Program-made: the position numbers and the translations under genes
The notes under the pieces: generated by a model
The model's database searches: none
What the model was told of the DNA's origin: nothing
Seen by the model: only the letters and a program-made list of their open reading frames with translations
In this document: positions 45,808-55,207 of the stretch, piece by piece
Numbering within the stretch: the first letter of the stretch is position 1
How the letters are laid out: the number at the start of each line of letters is the position of its first letter
Source: DATKDF01 sp963752045
GTDB taxonomy: Bacteria > Acidobacteriota > Vicinamibacteria > Vicinamibacterales > SCN-69-37
Direction of reading: 5' to 3'
Length of the DNA stretch: 64,000 nucleotides
Assembly (NCBI GenBank): GCA_963752045.1
Contig: CAVVWN010000010.1
Coordinates: 1-64,000, forward strand

Positions 45808-46627
45808 CAGGGTCTCCTTCGAAGCGGTCGAGGCGAATCGGCCCGGCCTTGCCCAGCGGCACCGGCCGGCCGGCCGGCAGCCGCACGGGCCGAGGGGCCG
45901 GTTCCCCGGTTTCGTCACGCTGCAGCCACGGCGGCAGCATGTAGCGCTCGAGGCGCAGGACGGGTGCGTCGATGACGGCCAGCTCGCGAAGGTCGGCCAT
46001 CTCGTCCATCACGGCCACGGCCCGCACAGGCAGACCCGTCTTTTCCGACACCTCGCTTGCCAGGCGCCAGCCTTCCAGCACGGCATCCGGCGTGGTCTCG
46101 TCGATGAGGTGGGAGTTGGCGACGAGTCCCGTGACCTCGAACCGCGATGCGGCCTCGAGGGCCCGCCGCATGGCCAGACAGCCGTCGAGCGTGCCGGTGA
46201 ACGGCCGCCGGGAGTTGACGACCTGCCAGAGCTCGTAGCCGCCCGCGCCAACCGACGGCCGGAAGGCCGAGAGCGCTCGCGCGCCGACGTCGTCGCCGCC
46301 CACGTCGAAGATCGAAACGGTACCCTCGGGCGGGTGGAGCATGCCCCGGATTTCCGGCAGAATGATGGGCAAATCGGCCCAAACCTGGGCTCCCGGGGGC
46401 ACGACGACCCGGATGCCGTGGCGCTCCATGAGCGCGCCGGCCTCGCGGCAGCGGAAGTACGGATTGACGATGTCGAGGTCGGCGATCTGGACGCGGTGGC
46501 CGGCGGCGGAGAGGTGGATGGCGAGGTTGACCGACACCTCGGTCTTGCCGGAACCATAGTTTCCCGCGATCATCACCAGCCGTTCGCCGGGCCGGAGGAG
46601 GTCGACGGTCGTCGAAGCGGCTCCCAC
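45788..46627 (-). CDS. P-loop ATPase (MinD/ArsA-like) of the oxoacid oxidoreductase operon
   Basis: This 279-residue cytoplasmic protein has a deviant Walker A (GNYGSGKTEVSVNLA), a DLDIVNPYFRCREA switch-like segment and a Walker B strand IFDVGGDDVGA. This is the SIMIBI class of partition and metallochaperone ATPases. It is the first gene of the operon and overlaps the beta subunit gene, so it may support assembly or cluster delivery to the enzyme; that is inference. The GTG at 46627 is chosen because GGGAGG lies six bases upstream. Confidence 0.8.
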   Translation of the reverse strand: MGAASTTVDLLRPGERLVMIAGNYGSGKTEVSVNLAIHLSAAGHRVQIADLDIVNPYFRCREAGALMERHGIRVVVPPGAQVWADLPIILPEIRGMLHPPEGTVSIFDVGGDDVGARALSAFRPSVGAGGYELWQVVNSRRPFTGTLDGCLAMRRALEAASRFEVTGLVANSHLIDETTPDAVLEGWRLASEVSEKTGLPVRAVAVMDEMADLRELAVIDAPVLRLERYMLPPWLQRDETGEPAPRPVRLPAGRPVPLGKAGPIRLDRFEGDPDGQNRD

Positions 46628-46764
46628 AGACAGCCTCCCGCCTATCTTATCCTCGTCCCGCCGCCCGGGGCCGGGGGTGCGGGCGGTGAAATCTCCGGCG
46701 CACATCGGCTCACACTTATGTACACTTAGGCGCGCTCGGCCGGCATGAGGCAGGCCGGGGATTT

Positions 46765-46793
46765 CACGAGCCCGCCCGGGTGGGCGGGTCGTG
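46765..46793 (+). promoter_or_regulatory. Leader hairpin upstream of the HU-like gene
   Basis: Arms CACGAGCCCGCCC (46765-46777) and GGGCGGGTCGTG (46782-46793) with a 4-nt loop and one bulge lie 54 bases before the HU-like ATG. AT-richer sequence at about 46710-46730 upstream could hold the promoter. The stem may act in mRNA stability or autoregulation. Confidence 0.5.
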
Positions 46794-46846
46794 AGTACGC
46801 GCAGCGCGGGCGACACCGCGCGCGCTCTCTCTGCAGGGACCAACAC

Positions 46847-47194
46847 ATGGCAAAGACCGCAAAGAAGAAGGCATTCAAGGCAACTCCGGCCACCACGCGT
46901 CGCACGCGCAGCGACGTCATCAAGCAGATCGCCGAGGCGACTGAGTTGAAGTCCGGCAAGGTGAAGGAAGTGTTCGAGACGCTCACCCAGATCATGGCCG
47001 CCGATCTCGGCAAGAAGGGCTGTGGCGAGTTCAACTTCAACGGGCTGATGAAGCTGAAGGCCGTGCACAAGCCGGCGACGCCGTCCCGCAAGGGCCGCAA
47101 CCCGTTCACCGGCGAGGAGATCACGATCAAGGCCAAGCCGGCGAGCCGCAAGGTGCGCGTCCGCGCGCTTCGCGCCCTGAACGGCATGATTTAG
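46847..47194 (+). CDS. HU/IHF-family DNA-binding protein
   Basis: This 115-residue nucleoid protein has a Lys-rich N-terminal extension of about 20 residues, then the HU fold: RSDVIKQIAEATELKSGKV, GEFNFNGLMKLK and GRNPFTGEEITIKAKPA, whose beta arm contacts DNA. Length is greater than the 90 residues of classical HU because of the basic tail. It bends and compacts DNA. Monocistronic, with a structured leader. Confidence 0.92.
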   Translation: MAKTAKKKAFKATPATTRRTRSDVIKQIAEATELKSGKVKEVFETLTQIMAADLGKKGCGEFNFNGLMKLKAVHKPATPSRKGRNPFTGEEITIKAKPASRKVRVRALRALNGMI

Positions 47195-47329
47195 TCGGGT
47201 TCTTCCATGGGAGCGGCCGTGCCGGATCCGGCCCGGCCGCTTCCGTTCGTTGTCCCCGCGGCCCCGCCGCTCCCGCCTCCTGCGTTCCACTTCCCATATA
47301 ATCGGTCCTCACCTCACAGGCTGCGCGAC

Positions 47330-49651
47330 ATGGAAGGCCAGACGATTTCGCATTACCAGGTACTCGAGCGCCTCGGCGGCGGCGGGATGGGCGTCGTCTA
47401 CAAGGCGCGCGATCTGAAGCTGAAGCGACTCGTCGCCGTGAAGTTTCTGCCGCCCGAACTCACGCGCGATCAGGAAGCCAAAGAGCGGTTCATGCAGGAG
47501 GCCCAGGCGGCCTCGAGCCTCGACCACCACAACATCTGCACGATTTACGAAATCGACCAGACGGGCGACGGCCGACTCTTCATGGTCATGGCGCTCTACG
47601 ACGGCGAGACGCTGCGCGACCGGTTGAGGCGCGGACCGCTGCCGATTGATCAGGCCCTCGACGTCGCGCTGCAGGTGGCGCAGGGGCTGCTCAAGGCGCA
47701 TGCAGCCGGCATCGCGCATCGCGACATCAAGCCGGCCAACCTGATGTTCACCGCCGACGGCGTGGTGAAGATCGTCGACTTCGGCGTGGCCAAGCTCATC
47801 GGGCAGACCGGGATGACCGGGCCGGGCACGACGCTCGGGACGGTGGCCTACATGTCGCCCGAGCAGACGCGCGGCATGGAGGTGGACGAGCGCACGGATC
47901 TGTGGGCGCTCGGCGCGGTGCTCTACGAGATGATCGCCGGCCAGCCACCGTTTGCCGGTGAGGTGGCCGTGGCTGTGGCGACGGCGATTCAGCAGCGCGA
48001 GCCGGCGCCGCTCACGAGCGTGCGCAGCGGCGTGCCGCTCGACGTGGAACGGCTGGTGTCGCGCGCGCTGCGCAAGGCGCAGGACGAGCGCTTCCAGACC
48101 GCCGCAGATTTTGCCGCCGAGCTCCGGCGCGTCCGGCGCGATTCGGATGCGTCCGGCCGGCCGACGATCGCGGGCACCGCCCCGCTCGCCCAGCCGTCCG
48201 GCGCGAACCCGTCGATTGCCGTGCTGCCGTTCGCCAATACCGGCGGCGATCAGGAAAACGAGTTCTTCAGCGACGGCATCACCGAGGAGATCATCAACGC
48301 GCTCACCCGCGTGCCGTCGGTCGACGTGGTGGCGCGGACGTCGGCGTTCGCCTTCAAGGGCAAGAACGCCGACGTGCGCGCGATCGGCCGCGAGCTCGGC
48401 GTCGCCACCGTGCTCGAAGGCAGCGTCCGGAAGTTCGGCAAACGCCTGCGCGTGACGGTGCAGCTCATCAACGTGGCCGACGGATTCCACCTGTGGTCGG
48501 ATCGTTTCGATCGCGAGGTGGAGGACATCTTCGCCATTCAGGACGAGATCTCCGAGACGATCACGCGCACGCTGACCGAGCGGCTGTCGCCCGCAGCCGG
48601 CCCGGAGACGAGTGCCGCGACCCAGGCCCAGGCCGCGCCGGCCGACCCGAAACCCGTCGAGCCGCCCACGCGCGACCTCGACGCCTACACGCTCTACCTG
48701 AAGGGCCGGTACCACTGGAATCGCCGCACCAACCAGAGCATGCGAACGGCGGTCGGGCTCTTCGAGGAGGCGCTCGCGCGCGATCCGAATTTCGCGCCGG
48801 CCCATGCCGGCCTGGCCGACTGCTACACGCTGCTCGGGTGGGTGGCTTTTGGCGGGCTCGCACCGCACGAGGCCTTTCCCAAGGCGCGCGCCGCTGCTGA
48901 ACGGGCGCTCGCGCTCAACCCCGCGCTCGCCGAAGCCCACAACTCGCTCGGCTGGACCCGCTTCGTCTACGACTGGGACTGGGCCGCGGCCGACCAGTCG
49001 TTCCTGCGCGCGCTCGAGATCAGCCCGCGGTTTGCCATGGGACACGCCTGGTACGCGATGTACCTGGCCTGGACCGGCCGGATGGCACAGGCCCTCGAGC
49101 ATGCCGCGCGGGCGCAGGACATGGAGCCGCTCTCGCTCATCATCCACACGCTCTCCGGCTGGGTGTCCTACTTCGACGGGCGGTACGACGATTCCATCGA
49201 GCACTGCCGGAGGACGCTCGAGCTCGAGCCCGGCTACGTCCGCGCGCACCTCGGGCTCGGCTGGGCGTACCAGCAGCAGGGCAAGCTCGATCTGGCGAAG
49301 GCCGAATTCGCTCTGGGCGCGGAGCTCTCCGGCCGGAGTCCGAGATACGTGGCGGCCCTTGGTGCGATACACGCGATCGAGGGCGACCGCTACGCGGCCC
49401 GAAGCGCCATCGCCGAGCTCGACGCCATGTCGACGCGCATGTACATCTCACCGGCCGACCGCGCCGTGGTGTTCGCGGCGCTCGGCGAGGTCGACGAGAC
49501 CATGGCCAATCTGGAGAAGGCGTATGACGAGCGGTCGGGCGCGCTCGTGTACATGCGACTCGACCCGGACTTCCGGGGCGTGTCGGCGGATCCGCGGTTC
49601 ACCGCCCTCGTGCGGCGCATGCGCTTTCCCGACGATCCGTCAGCGACCTGA
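47330..49651 (+). CDS. Ser/Thr protein kinase with TolB-like and TPR domains
   Basis: This 773-residue protein starts with a Hanks-type kinase: GGGGMGVVYKARD, VAVKF with the catalytic Lys, HRDIKPAN near residue 130 and DFG near 150. A TolB-like/CadC-type alpha-beta domain follows (SIAVLPFANTGG, GVATVLEGSVRK), then TPR repeats to the end. No membrane segment is visible, so it is probably a soluble signalling hub. TATAAT upstream at 47297-47302 may be the -10 box. The end overlaps the convergent NTF2-like gene by 12 bases. Confidence 0.9.
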   Translation: MEGQTISHYQVLERLGGGGMGVVYKARDLKLKRLVAVKFLPPELTRDQEAKERFMQEAQAASSLDHHNICTIYEIDQTGDGRLFMVMALYDGETLRDRLRRGPLPIDQALDVALQVAQGLLKAHAAGIAHRDIKPANLMFTADGVVKIVDFGVAKLIGQTGMTGPGTTLGTVAYMSPEQTRGMEVDERTDLWALGAVLYEMIAGQPPFAGEVAVAVATAIQQREPAPLTSVRSGVPLDVERLVSRALRKAQDERFQTAADFAAELRRVRRDSDASGRPTIAGTAPLAQPSGANPSIAVLPFANTGGDQENEFFSDGITEEIINALTRVPSVDVVARTSAFAFKGKNADVRAIGRELGVATVLEGSVRKFGKRLRVTVQLINVADGFHLWSDRFDREVEDIFAIQDEISETITRTLTERLSPAAGPETSAATQAQAAPADPKPVEPPTRDLDAYTLYLKGRYHWNRRTNQSMRTAVGLFEEALARDPNFAPAHAGLADCYTLLGWVAFGGLAPHEAFPKARAAAERALALNPALAEAHNSLGWTRFVYDWDWAAADQSFLRALEISPRFAMGHAWYAMYLAWTGRMAQALEHAARAQDMEPLSLIIHTLSGWVSYFDGRYDDSIEHCRRTLELEPGYVRAHLGLGWAYQQQGKLDLAKAEFALGAELSGRSPRYVAALGAIHAIEGDRYAARSAIAELDAMSTRMYISPADRAVVFAALGEVDETMANLEKAYDERSGALVYMRLDPDFRGVSADPRFTALVRRMRFPDDPSAT

Positions 49652-50047
49652 CGAGTCGGTCTCGGACGCCGGCGCGTCGTGCGCCATCGCGACGACGATC
49701 GTCCACGCGCCGCCTTCCTGGCGTACCACATACGTGAAGCCGAAGCGTCCGATGACCGCATCTCCCCGGTCGTGTCGCACGAAGACGCCGGAGAGCATCG
49801 CGAGGTTTGCCGCAAGCGTTCGTGCTGTCACGTTCTCGATCGCGGTCCGCGCGTAGCCCTGGCTCCGCGCGTGGTCGATCATGTGCGCCGCGAGCGCGAC
49901 GGCCGTCTCGTGGTCCGAGACGACCCACACGCCGTCAGGCCGGATGAACGTACACGGCAGGTTGTAGAACGGGACGACGGCGTGTGCGTCCATCGTTTCG
50001 AAGGCTCGCACGTACGACGTCAGCATGTCTTCGGGGTTGTCGCGCAT
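49640..50047 (-). CDS. SnoaL/NTF2-like small protein
   Basis: This 135-residue protein has the cone-shaped NTF2-like pattern (AFETMDAHAVVPFYN, FTYVVRQEGGAWTIV). Such proteins act as small hydrolases, isomerases or ligand carriers. No specific activity can be given. Its 3' end overlaps the kinase gene. Confidence 0.75.
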   Translation of the reverse strand: MRDNPEDMLTSYVRAFETMDAHAVVPFYNLPCTFIRPDGVWVVSDHETAVALAAHMIDHARSQGYARTAIENVTARTLAANLAMLSGVFVRHDRGDAVIGRFGFTYVVRQEGGAWTIVVAMAHDAPASETDSSGR

Positions 50048-50175
50048 GCCGAAGTGTACGTCGCGGCGGCCGCGCGCGGCCGCCGATCGGGCTGGTCTGA
50101 CACGAGCGTCGTATGCTAGGGTGGAGTATCCAAGGACGTTAGCGCAGCGGCTCGTTCGTGACAGGAGGACCCGGC

Positions 50176-50709
50176 ATGTACGTGAAGTCCCGAAGGTCGG
50201 CGGCCATGGTGGCGGCCGTCGCTCTCACACTTGCGTCCCTTGCGGCCTGCGGGGGCTCGTCGAGCGGTTCGAACAACCCGACGGCTCCCAGCCCGCAGCC
50301 GACCGGCGGCGGGGGTGGCGGCGGAGGTGGGACGTCGACGGCGCCATTCACCGCAGTCATCAACGGCCAGGCCTGGGCGGCGACCACGGCGACGTTCACC
50401 GTGTCGTACACGAACGGCGTGCTGGCGATGTCGGGGACCGACGCGACCGGCTGGACCTTCGGCCTCGCGATCCCGGCGTCCGGCCCTGGACCCGTGGCGC
50501 TCAGTACCGGAGCCAATGCCATCCTGACCTCACCGTCGAATCAGAATTGGTCGGCCACTCACCTCGACGGCGGAAGCGGCACCATCGTGGTCACGAGCCT
50601 GACCTCCAACAGCGCCACGGGTACGTTCTCGTTCGTCATGGTGCCCAGCGGGGGAGGCGCCACCGGAAACCGAACCGTGGCGCAGGGCACGTTCAGCGTG
50701 ACGTTCTGA
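50176..50709 (+). CDS. Lipoprotein with Gly-rich linker and DUF6252-like domain
   Basis: This 177-residue protein has a lipoprotein signal (SLAACGGS), a Pro/Gly linker and a beta-rich domain typical of small surface lipoproteins (FTAVINGQAWAA). AGGAGG lies seven bases before the ATG at 50176, which is preferred over an upstream GTG. The function is unknown. Confidence 0.7.
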   Translation: MYVKSRRSAAMVAAVALTLASLAACGGSSSGSNNPTAPSPQPTGGGGGGGGGTSTAPFTAVINGQAWAATTATFTVSYTNGVLAMSGTDATGWTFGLAIPASGPGPVALSTGANAILTSPSNQNWSATHLDGGSGTIVVTSLTSNSATGTFSFVMVPSGGGATGNRTVAQGTFSVTF

Positions 50710-50806
50710 ACTAGGTCCCGCATGACAGTCAGGTCCACGCGGGCGGTCTCCGAGGGCCAGGTCCACGCGGCGTCGGCGCTGGGTATACTCCACGGCATTG
50801 CCGACG

Positions 50807-51520
50807 ATGACCCACACGTGGATGTCCATTCCCGCCGGGCGATTCCTCATGGGCAGCGCCGCCGGCCAGGACGACGAGCGGCCGGTGCACGAGGTGGAGG
50901 TCGACGCATTCGAGTGCGCCGCGTACCCGGTGACAGAGGCCGACTACGACCGGTTCCTCCGCGAGACCGGTCACGACGCGCCGCGCGAGTGGACCGGTGA
51001 GATTGCCGTGCCGGACCTTCCGGTGACCGGCGTGAGCTGGCTCGACGCCGACGCCTATTGTGGCTGGCGCACGAGTGGCGGCGATGCCGTGCGCCTGCCC
51101 ACCGAAGCGGAGTGGGAATACGCGGCGCGCGGCGGACGGGCTGGCGCCACCTATCCGTGGGGCGACGAGATCCCTGCCTGGGTGCCCAACGCCGGTCGCG
51201 GTCCGCTTCCGGGCCCGTGGCCGGTGACGCTCGGCGAGCCGAACGGCTTCGGCATCAAGGGTATCGGCGGGAACATCCACGAGTGGTGCGCCGATTGGTA
51301 CTCGGCTGACTATTACCAGCAGTCGCCGCGACGCAACCCCAGGGGACCGGACTCCGGTGTCCGCCGGGCGTCGCGCGGCGGCGCCTGGCGCCATGCGATC
51401 ACGGTCAGCCGGTCGGCGCAACGCAGCCGGCTCGACCCGTCATTCCGGTACACCGACTACGGCTTCAGGGTCGTCCGAGGGGGCGCAGGCAGACCATCGG
51501 TGGCTGACGTTCGTCTTTGA
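50807..51520 (+). CDS. SUMF1/EgtB-type formylglycine-generating-like protein
   Basis: This 237-residue protein has the FGE-sulfatase fold: WMSIPAGRFLMGS, LPTEAEWEYAARGG, GNIHEWCADWY and RGGAWRH...YTDYGFRVVR. The Cys pair of true formylglycine-generating enzymes is absent (SRSAQRSRL stands in that part), so it is more likely a non-haem-iron or carrier-type relative. It has no signal sequence. A TATACT box lies about 25 bases before the start. Confidence 0.82.
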   Translation: MTHTWMSIPAGRFLMGSAAGQDDERPVHEVEVDAFECAAYPVTEADYDRFLRETGHDAPREWTGEIAVPDLPVTGVSWLDADAYCGWRTSGGDAVRLPTEAEWEYAARGGRAGATYPWGDEIPAWVPNAGRGPLPGPWPVTLGEPNGFGIKGIGGNIHEWCADWYSADYYQQSPRRNPRGPDSGVRRASRGGAWRHAITVSRSAQRSRLDPSFRYTDYGFRVVRGGAGRPSVADVRL

Positions 51521-51570
51521 GGTAGCGCCACGGGCTCGTCCGATAAGCCGGGAACTCCACGGAGGGTGCC

Positions 51571-52642
51571 ATGGCTACGCGGTTCGTGCTTCGACAGCGG
51601 CTCGCTGCGTCGACCGGCCCGCCTCGCCGGCGCGGTCCTCCTGGCCGCAGCCTCGGCTGCGCACCCGAAGTTGCTCGCCCGCCTTCGCCCTCCGCGCCCG
51701 CCAACGCCGAACCCGCCGGCAATCTTCGCCTTACGGGCACCGTTGAGGCCGTCCGCTCCTGGACCGTCTGCCGTCCCAAGGCTGGCCGGCCAGTCGTTCA
51801 ATCCGCTCGTCATCACCTCGCTCGTGCCCGCCGGCACGCGGGTCGAGCCAGGCGACCTCCTCGTGGTCTTCGACCGGCAGGAGCAGGAGCGGACCGCGCT
51901 CGACCGTCAGGCGGAAGTCGTGGACCTCGACGGCCAGATTGCACGAAAGCGCTCCGAGCAGGCGTCCGAGGAAGCCAAGGACCGGACGGAGCTGACGAGA
52001 GCCAGCAATGACGTGGAGCGGGCGAAGCTCGACGTCCGCCAGAACGATCTGGTCGCGCGCGTCGTCGCCGAGAAGAACACGCTGGCGCTCGAACAGGCGA
52101 CGGCCCGGCTCGAACAACTGCAGAAGACGTTCGACCTCAAGCGCAAGGCGGCGGCCGCCGATCTCCGGATTCTGGAGATCCGGCGCGATCGGGCCCAGGG
52201 CGCGCTCGAACACGCGCGTGAGAACGCCGGGCGGATGGAAATTCGCGCGCCGTTTGCGGGGCTCGTCGTCATCAAGCGGGTTTACCGCAACAGCGGGTTT
52301 GTCGAGATTCTCGAAGGTGACGACGTGCGGCCCGGCACGCCGATCATCGACATCGTCGACACGTCGGCCATGCAGGTTCGTGCCCAGGTCAATCAGGCCG
52401 ACGCCGACCTGGTTGGCGAAGGACGGCGGGTGAGGATCGGCCTCGACGGATTTCCGGAGCTCGTCTTCGATGGCCGCGTGGAGCTGCTGGCCCCGCTCGG
52501 CGTCCAGAGCGGACGCACCGAGACGGTGCGCACGCTCGTTGCCGTCGTGTCGATCGACGGGCAGCACCCGCAGCTGCTTCCGGACCTGACCGCGTGGGTC
52601 GAGGTGGAGGCCGGCGCCGACGCGTCGAGTGCCGCGCGATGA
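51571..52642 (+). pseudogene. HlyD-type membrane-fusion adaptor 1, frameshifted
   Basis: The reading frame codes for an efflux adaptor: a membrane or signal segment (LAGAVLLAAASAA), a lipoyl half (TGTVEAVRSWTV), a coiled coil (about residues 110-210) and a beta-barrel half. To join these parts the frame must change at least three times between 51571 and 51780. From 51.78 kb to the stop the frame is open. The end overlaps the next adaptor as ATGA. The errors may be sequencing indels or decay. This would be the first of three adaptors of one exporter. Confidence 0.75.
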
Positions 52643-53900
52643 CGGGTCGCTCCGCGCGGCGGACGTTGGGCGTGGCCGCGCTCGCCGCGGCGGTCGCGGC
52701 CGGCGGCTGGTGGTGGTCAGGTGAGGTCCCGCCGGACGTGGAGGCGGCCGAGGTCAGGCGGGGCGACTACACGGATATCGTCGAGATTCGCGGCGAGGTG
52801 AGGCCGGTCCGGTCCACGTACGTCAACGCGCCGCCTCGGGCCGGGGAACTGCTCATCATCACGCTGGCGCGAAACGGCACGCGCGTGAAGGCCGGCGACG
52901 TGGTGGCCGAGTTCGATGCGGTCACGCTCAAGCGGACGGTGCAGGAGAAGCAATCGGAGCTGCGAACGGCGAAGGGCGAGCTGGCGCAGGCCACCGCGCA
53001 GGCGGCGATCAGGGAGAAGGAAGCCGAGGCGACGGTGATTCAGGCGACGTTACGACGTGGAGCGGGCGCGGCTCGCGCTCGGCGACGTCGAGATCGTGTC
53101 GGTCGTCGAGGCCGAGCGCAGCAAGCTGGTGCTCGCCGACGCCGAGGCGCGCTTGCGCGAGGCCAACGTCGGGCTCGATTCGGCGCGCGCGTCGAACGAG
53201 GCCGACCGGATCGCGCGCGAGCGGCGCATCGACAAGGTCCAGGCGGACCTCGACGCCGCCGTCGACGCGGCCGGGGCCCTTCGAATCGTCGCGCCGACCG
53301 ACGGCACCGTGCACATCATGCCCAACTACCGGGCCGCGGTCTCGATGGGCGGCATGAGCAGCCCGCCCGAGTATCGGGCCGGGGACCGGACGTACGCGGG
53401 CGCGTCGATCATGGAACTGCCGGACCTCTCGTCGGTGTTCCTCGTGGCGAGGATCGACGAAGCCGATCGCGGCCAGCTCGTGGACGGGCAGGCCGCGTCG
53501 ATTCGCGTCGACGCGGTCGCCGATCGCGACTATCGAGCCATCGTGTCCGACATTTCGCTGCTCGCACGCGTGGACTTCACGGGCGGCTGGCCTCCGCCGA
53601 AGCAGTTCGACCTGAAGCTCAGCTTCACGGATGCCGACGATCGCCTGCAGACCGGGATGAGCGCGGTCGCGCGCATCGAGGTGGGCAAGATCGCCGACGT
53701 GCTGCTCGTGCCGGCGGCGGCCGTGCACGTGGCCGACGGCTTGACGGTCGTGCACGTCGTCACGCGGAGCGGTGTCGTCGCCGTTCCGGTCGACGTCATC
53801 AGGCGCGGACGCGACGAGGCCGCGATTGCCGGCGAGGTCGCAGCCCGGCGACCGCGTGGCCCTGGCGCCGCCTGAGCAATCCGTGGGGGAGCGGAACTGA
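52639..53900 (+). pseudogene. HlyD-type membrane-fusion adaptor 2, two frameshifts
   Basis: The reading frame codes for an anchored adaptor: a membrane helix, RGDYTDIVEIRGEV, a coiled coil and the barrel domain (GDRTYAGASIMELPDLS). A one-base insertion near 53050 (TTAC for TAC) shifts the coiled coil. Another near 53833 shifts the last 20 residues. Repaired, the end reads QPGDRVALAPPEQ and overlaps the next start as TGATG. This operon position suits a tandem adaptor array. Confidence 0.8.
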
Positions 53901-55207
53901 TGACCGCTGGCCGGTGGATCGCAGCTGGCGTCGCCGTGGGCGCACTGGGCGCCGTTCTGCTGGCGCCGCGCCTCTTCGGAGGTATGGTCCCGAACGAGGC
54001 CGCCGACGCCGGGCCGCTCGTGCCCACCGCCCTTGTCACGAGGGGCGCGCTCGACCGCACGGTGCACCTCAAGGGCGAGCTTCGCGCCATCCGGCAGGTG
54101 AACCTGATTGCGCCGTCGGTTGGAGGCACGCTTCGGATTCTCGACATGCGCGAGACGGGCGACGCCGTCTCGGAGGGCGACGTGATCGTGGAGTTCGACC
54201 CGGCCGAGCAGTTGTATGCGCTCGAGCAGGCGCGCTCGGAGGTGCTCGAAGCCGAGCAGGAAATCCTCAAGCGCGAGGCTGACGCCGCCGTCCAGACCGC
54301 CGAGGATCAGGTGGCGCTGCTCACGGCGCGGTTCGACGTGCGGCGGGCCGAGCTCGACGCGGCCGTCGACCGCGACCTGATTCCGGCCAACGAATACCGC
54401 ATTCGCGAGGTGTCGCTCGACGAGGCCCGCCGGCGCCTCACCCAGGTGGAGGCCGACACGACCTCCCGGGTGGAGACGAGCACGGCGGCGCTCGCGGTGC
54501 TCCGTGAGCGGCGCGCCAAGGCCCAGATGGCGGCCGACCGTGCCGAGCAGAACATCGAGAGTCTGGTCGTCACCGCGCCGATCGACGGCATCGTCTCGAT
54601 TCGCGAGAACCGTGATGCGTCGGGCGGCGTCATCTTCGGCGGCATGTCGCTGCCCGTCTATCGCGTGGGCGACGACGTAGCGTCGGGCCGGCCGCTCATC
54701 GACGTCTTCGACGTCAGCGCCATGGAGATTGCCGCCACCATCAACGAGCAGGAACGCAGTAGTCTCGAGGTTGGCCAGGCCGCCACGGTCGAGTCTGACG
54801 CCCTGCCCGGCGTCGTGTTCCCCGCGTCGGTGGTCGCAATCTCGGGCCTCGGCCGGCCGGTGCGCAATGCCGGCCCGCTCCGGCAGTTCGACGTCACCCT
54901 CGAGCTGGCCGAGGCCGTGGCGGGCCTGCGTCCGGGAACGAGCGTGCGTGTCCTCGTCGATGCCGGCCGCTTGGAAGACCTGCTGCTCGTGCCCCGGCAG
55001 GCGGTGTTCGAGCGGGAAGGCAAGCCTGTGGTCTTCGTGCCGGCCGCCGGTCGATTCGAGACCGTCGAGGTGAAGGTCCTGCACCGGACCGAGACGACGG
55101 TGGCGCTCGAAGGCCTCGACGAAGGGCAACGCGTGGCGCTCGTCGATCCCGAACGGGCGGCGCGCCCGGGCTCGGTGGCCCCGCCGCCGGCCGGAGGCCG
55201 CCTGTGA
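53900..55207 (+). CDS. HlyD-type membrane-fusion adaptor 3
   Basis: This 435-residue adaptor is intact: a membrane helix, the first lipoyl half (LKGELRAIRQVNLIAPSVGG), a long coiled coil (about residues 110-220), the second lipoyl half (VTAPIDGIVSIREN) and the barrel (GRPLIDVFDVSAMEI). It should bridge the permease to an outer membrane channel. It overlaps the permease start as GTGA. Confidence 0.9.
   Translation: MTAGRWIAAGVAVGALGAVLLAPRLFGGMVPNEAADAGPLVPTALVTRGALDRTVHLKGELRAIRQVNLIAPSVGGTLRILDMRETGDAVSEGDVIVEFDPAEQLYALEQARSEVLEAEQEILKREADAAVQTAEDQVALLTARFDVRRAELDAAVDRDLIPANEYRIREVSLDEARRRLTQVEADTTSRVETSTAALAVLRERRAKAQMAADRAEQNIESLVVTAPIDGIVSIRENRDASGGVIFGGMSLPVYRVGDDVASGRPLIDVFDVSAMEIAATINEQERSSLEVGQAATVESDALPGVVFPASVVAISGLGRPVRNAGPLRQFDVTLELAEAVAGLRPGTSVRVLVDAGRLEDLLLVPRQAVFEREGKPVVFVPAAGRFETVEVKVLHRTETTVALEGLDEGQRVALVDPERAARPGSVAPPPAGGRL

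Noticed and set aside
50807..51520. Bona fide formylglycine-generating enzyme for sulfatases
   Set aside because: The C-terminal Cys pair of the active site is missing and no sulfatase gene is nearby.
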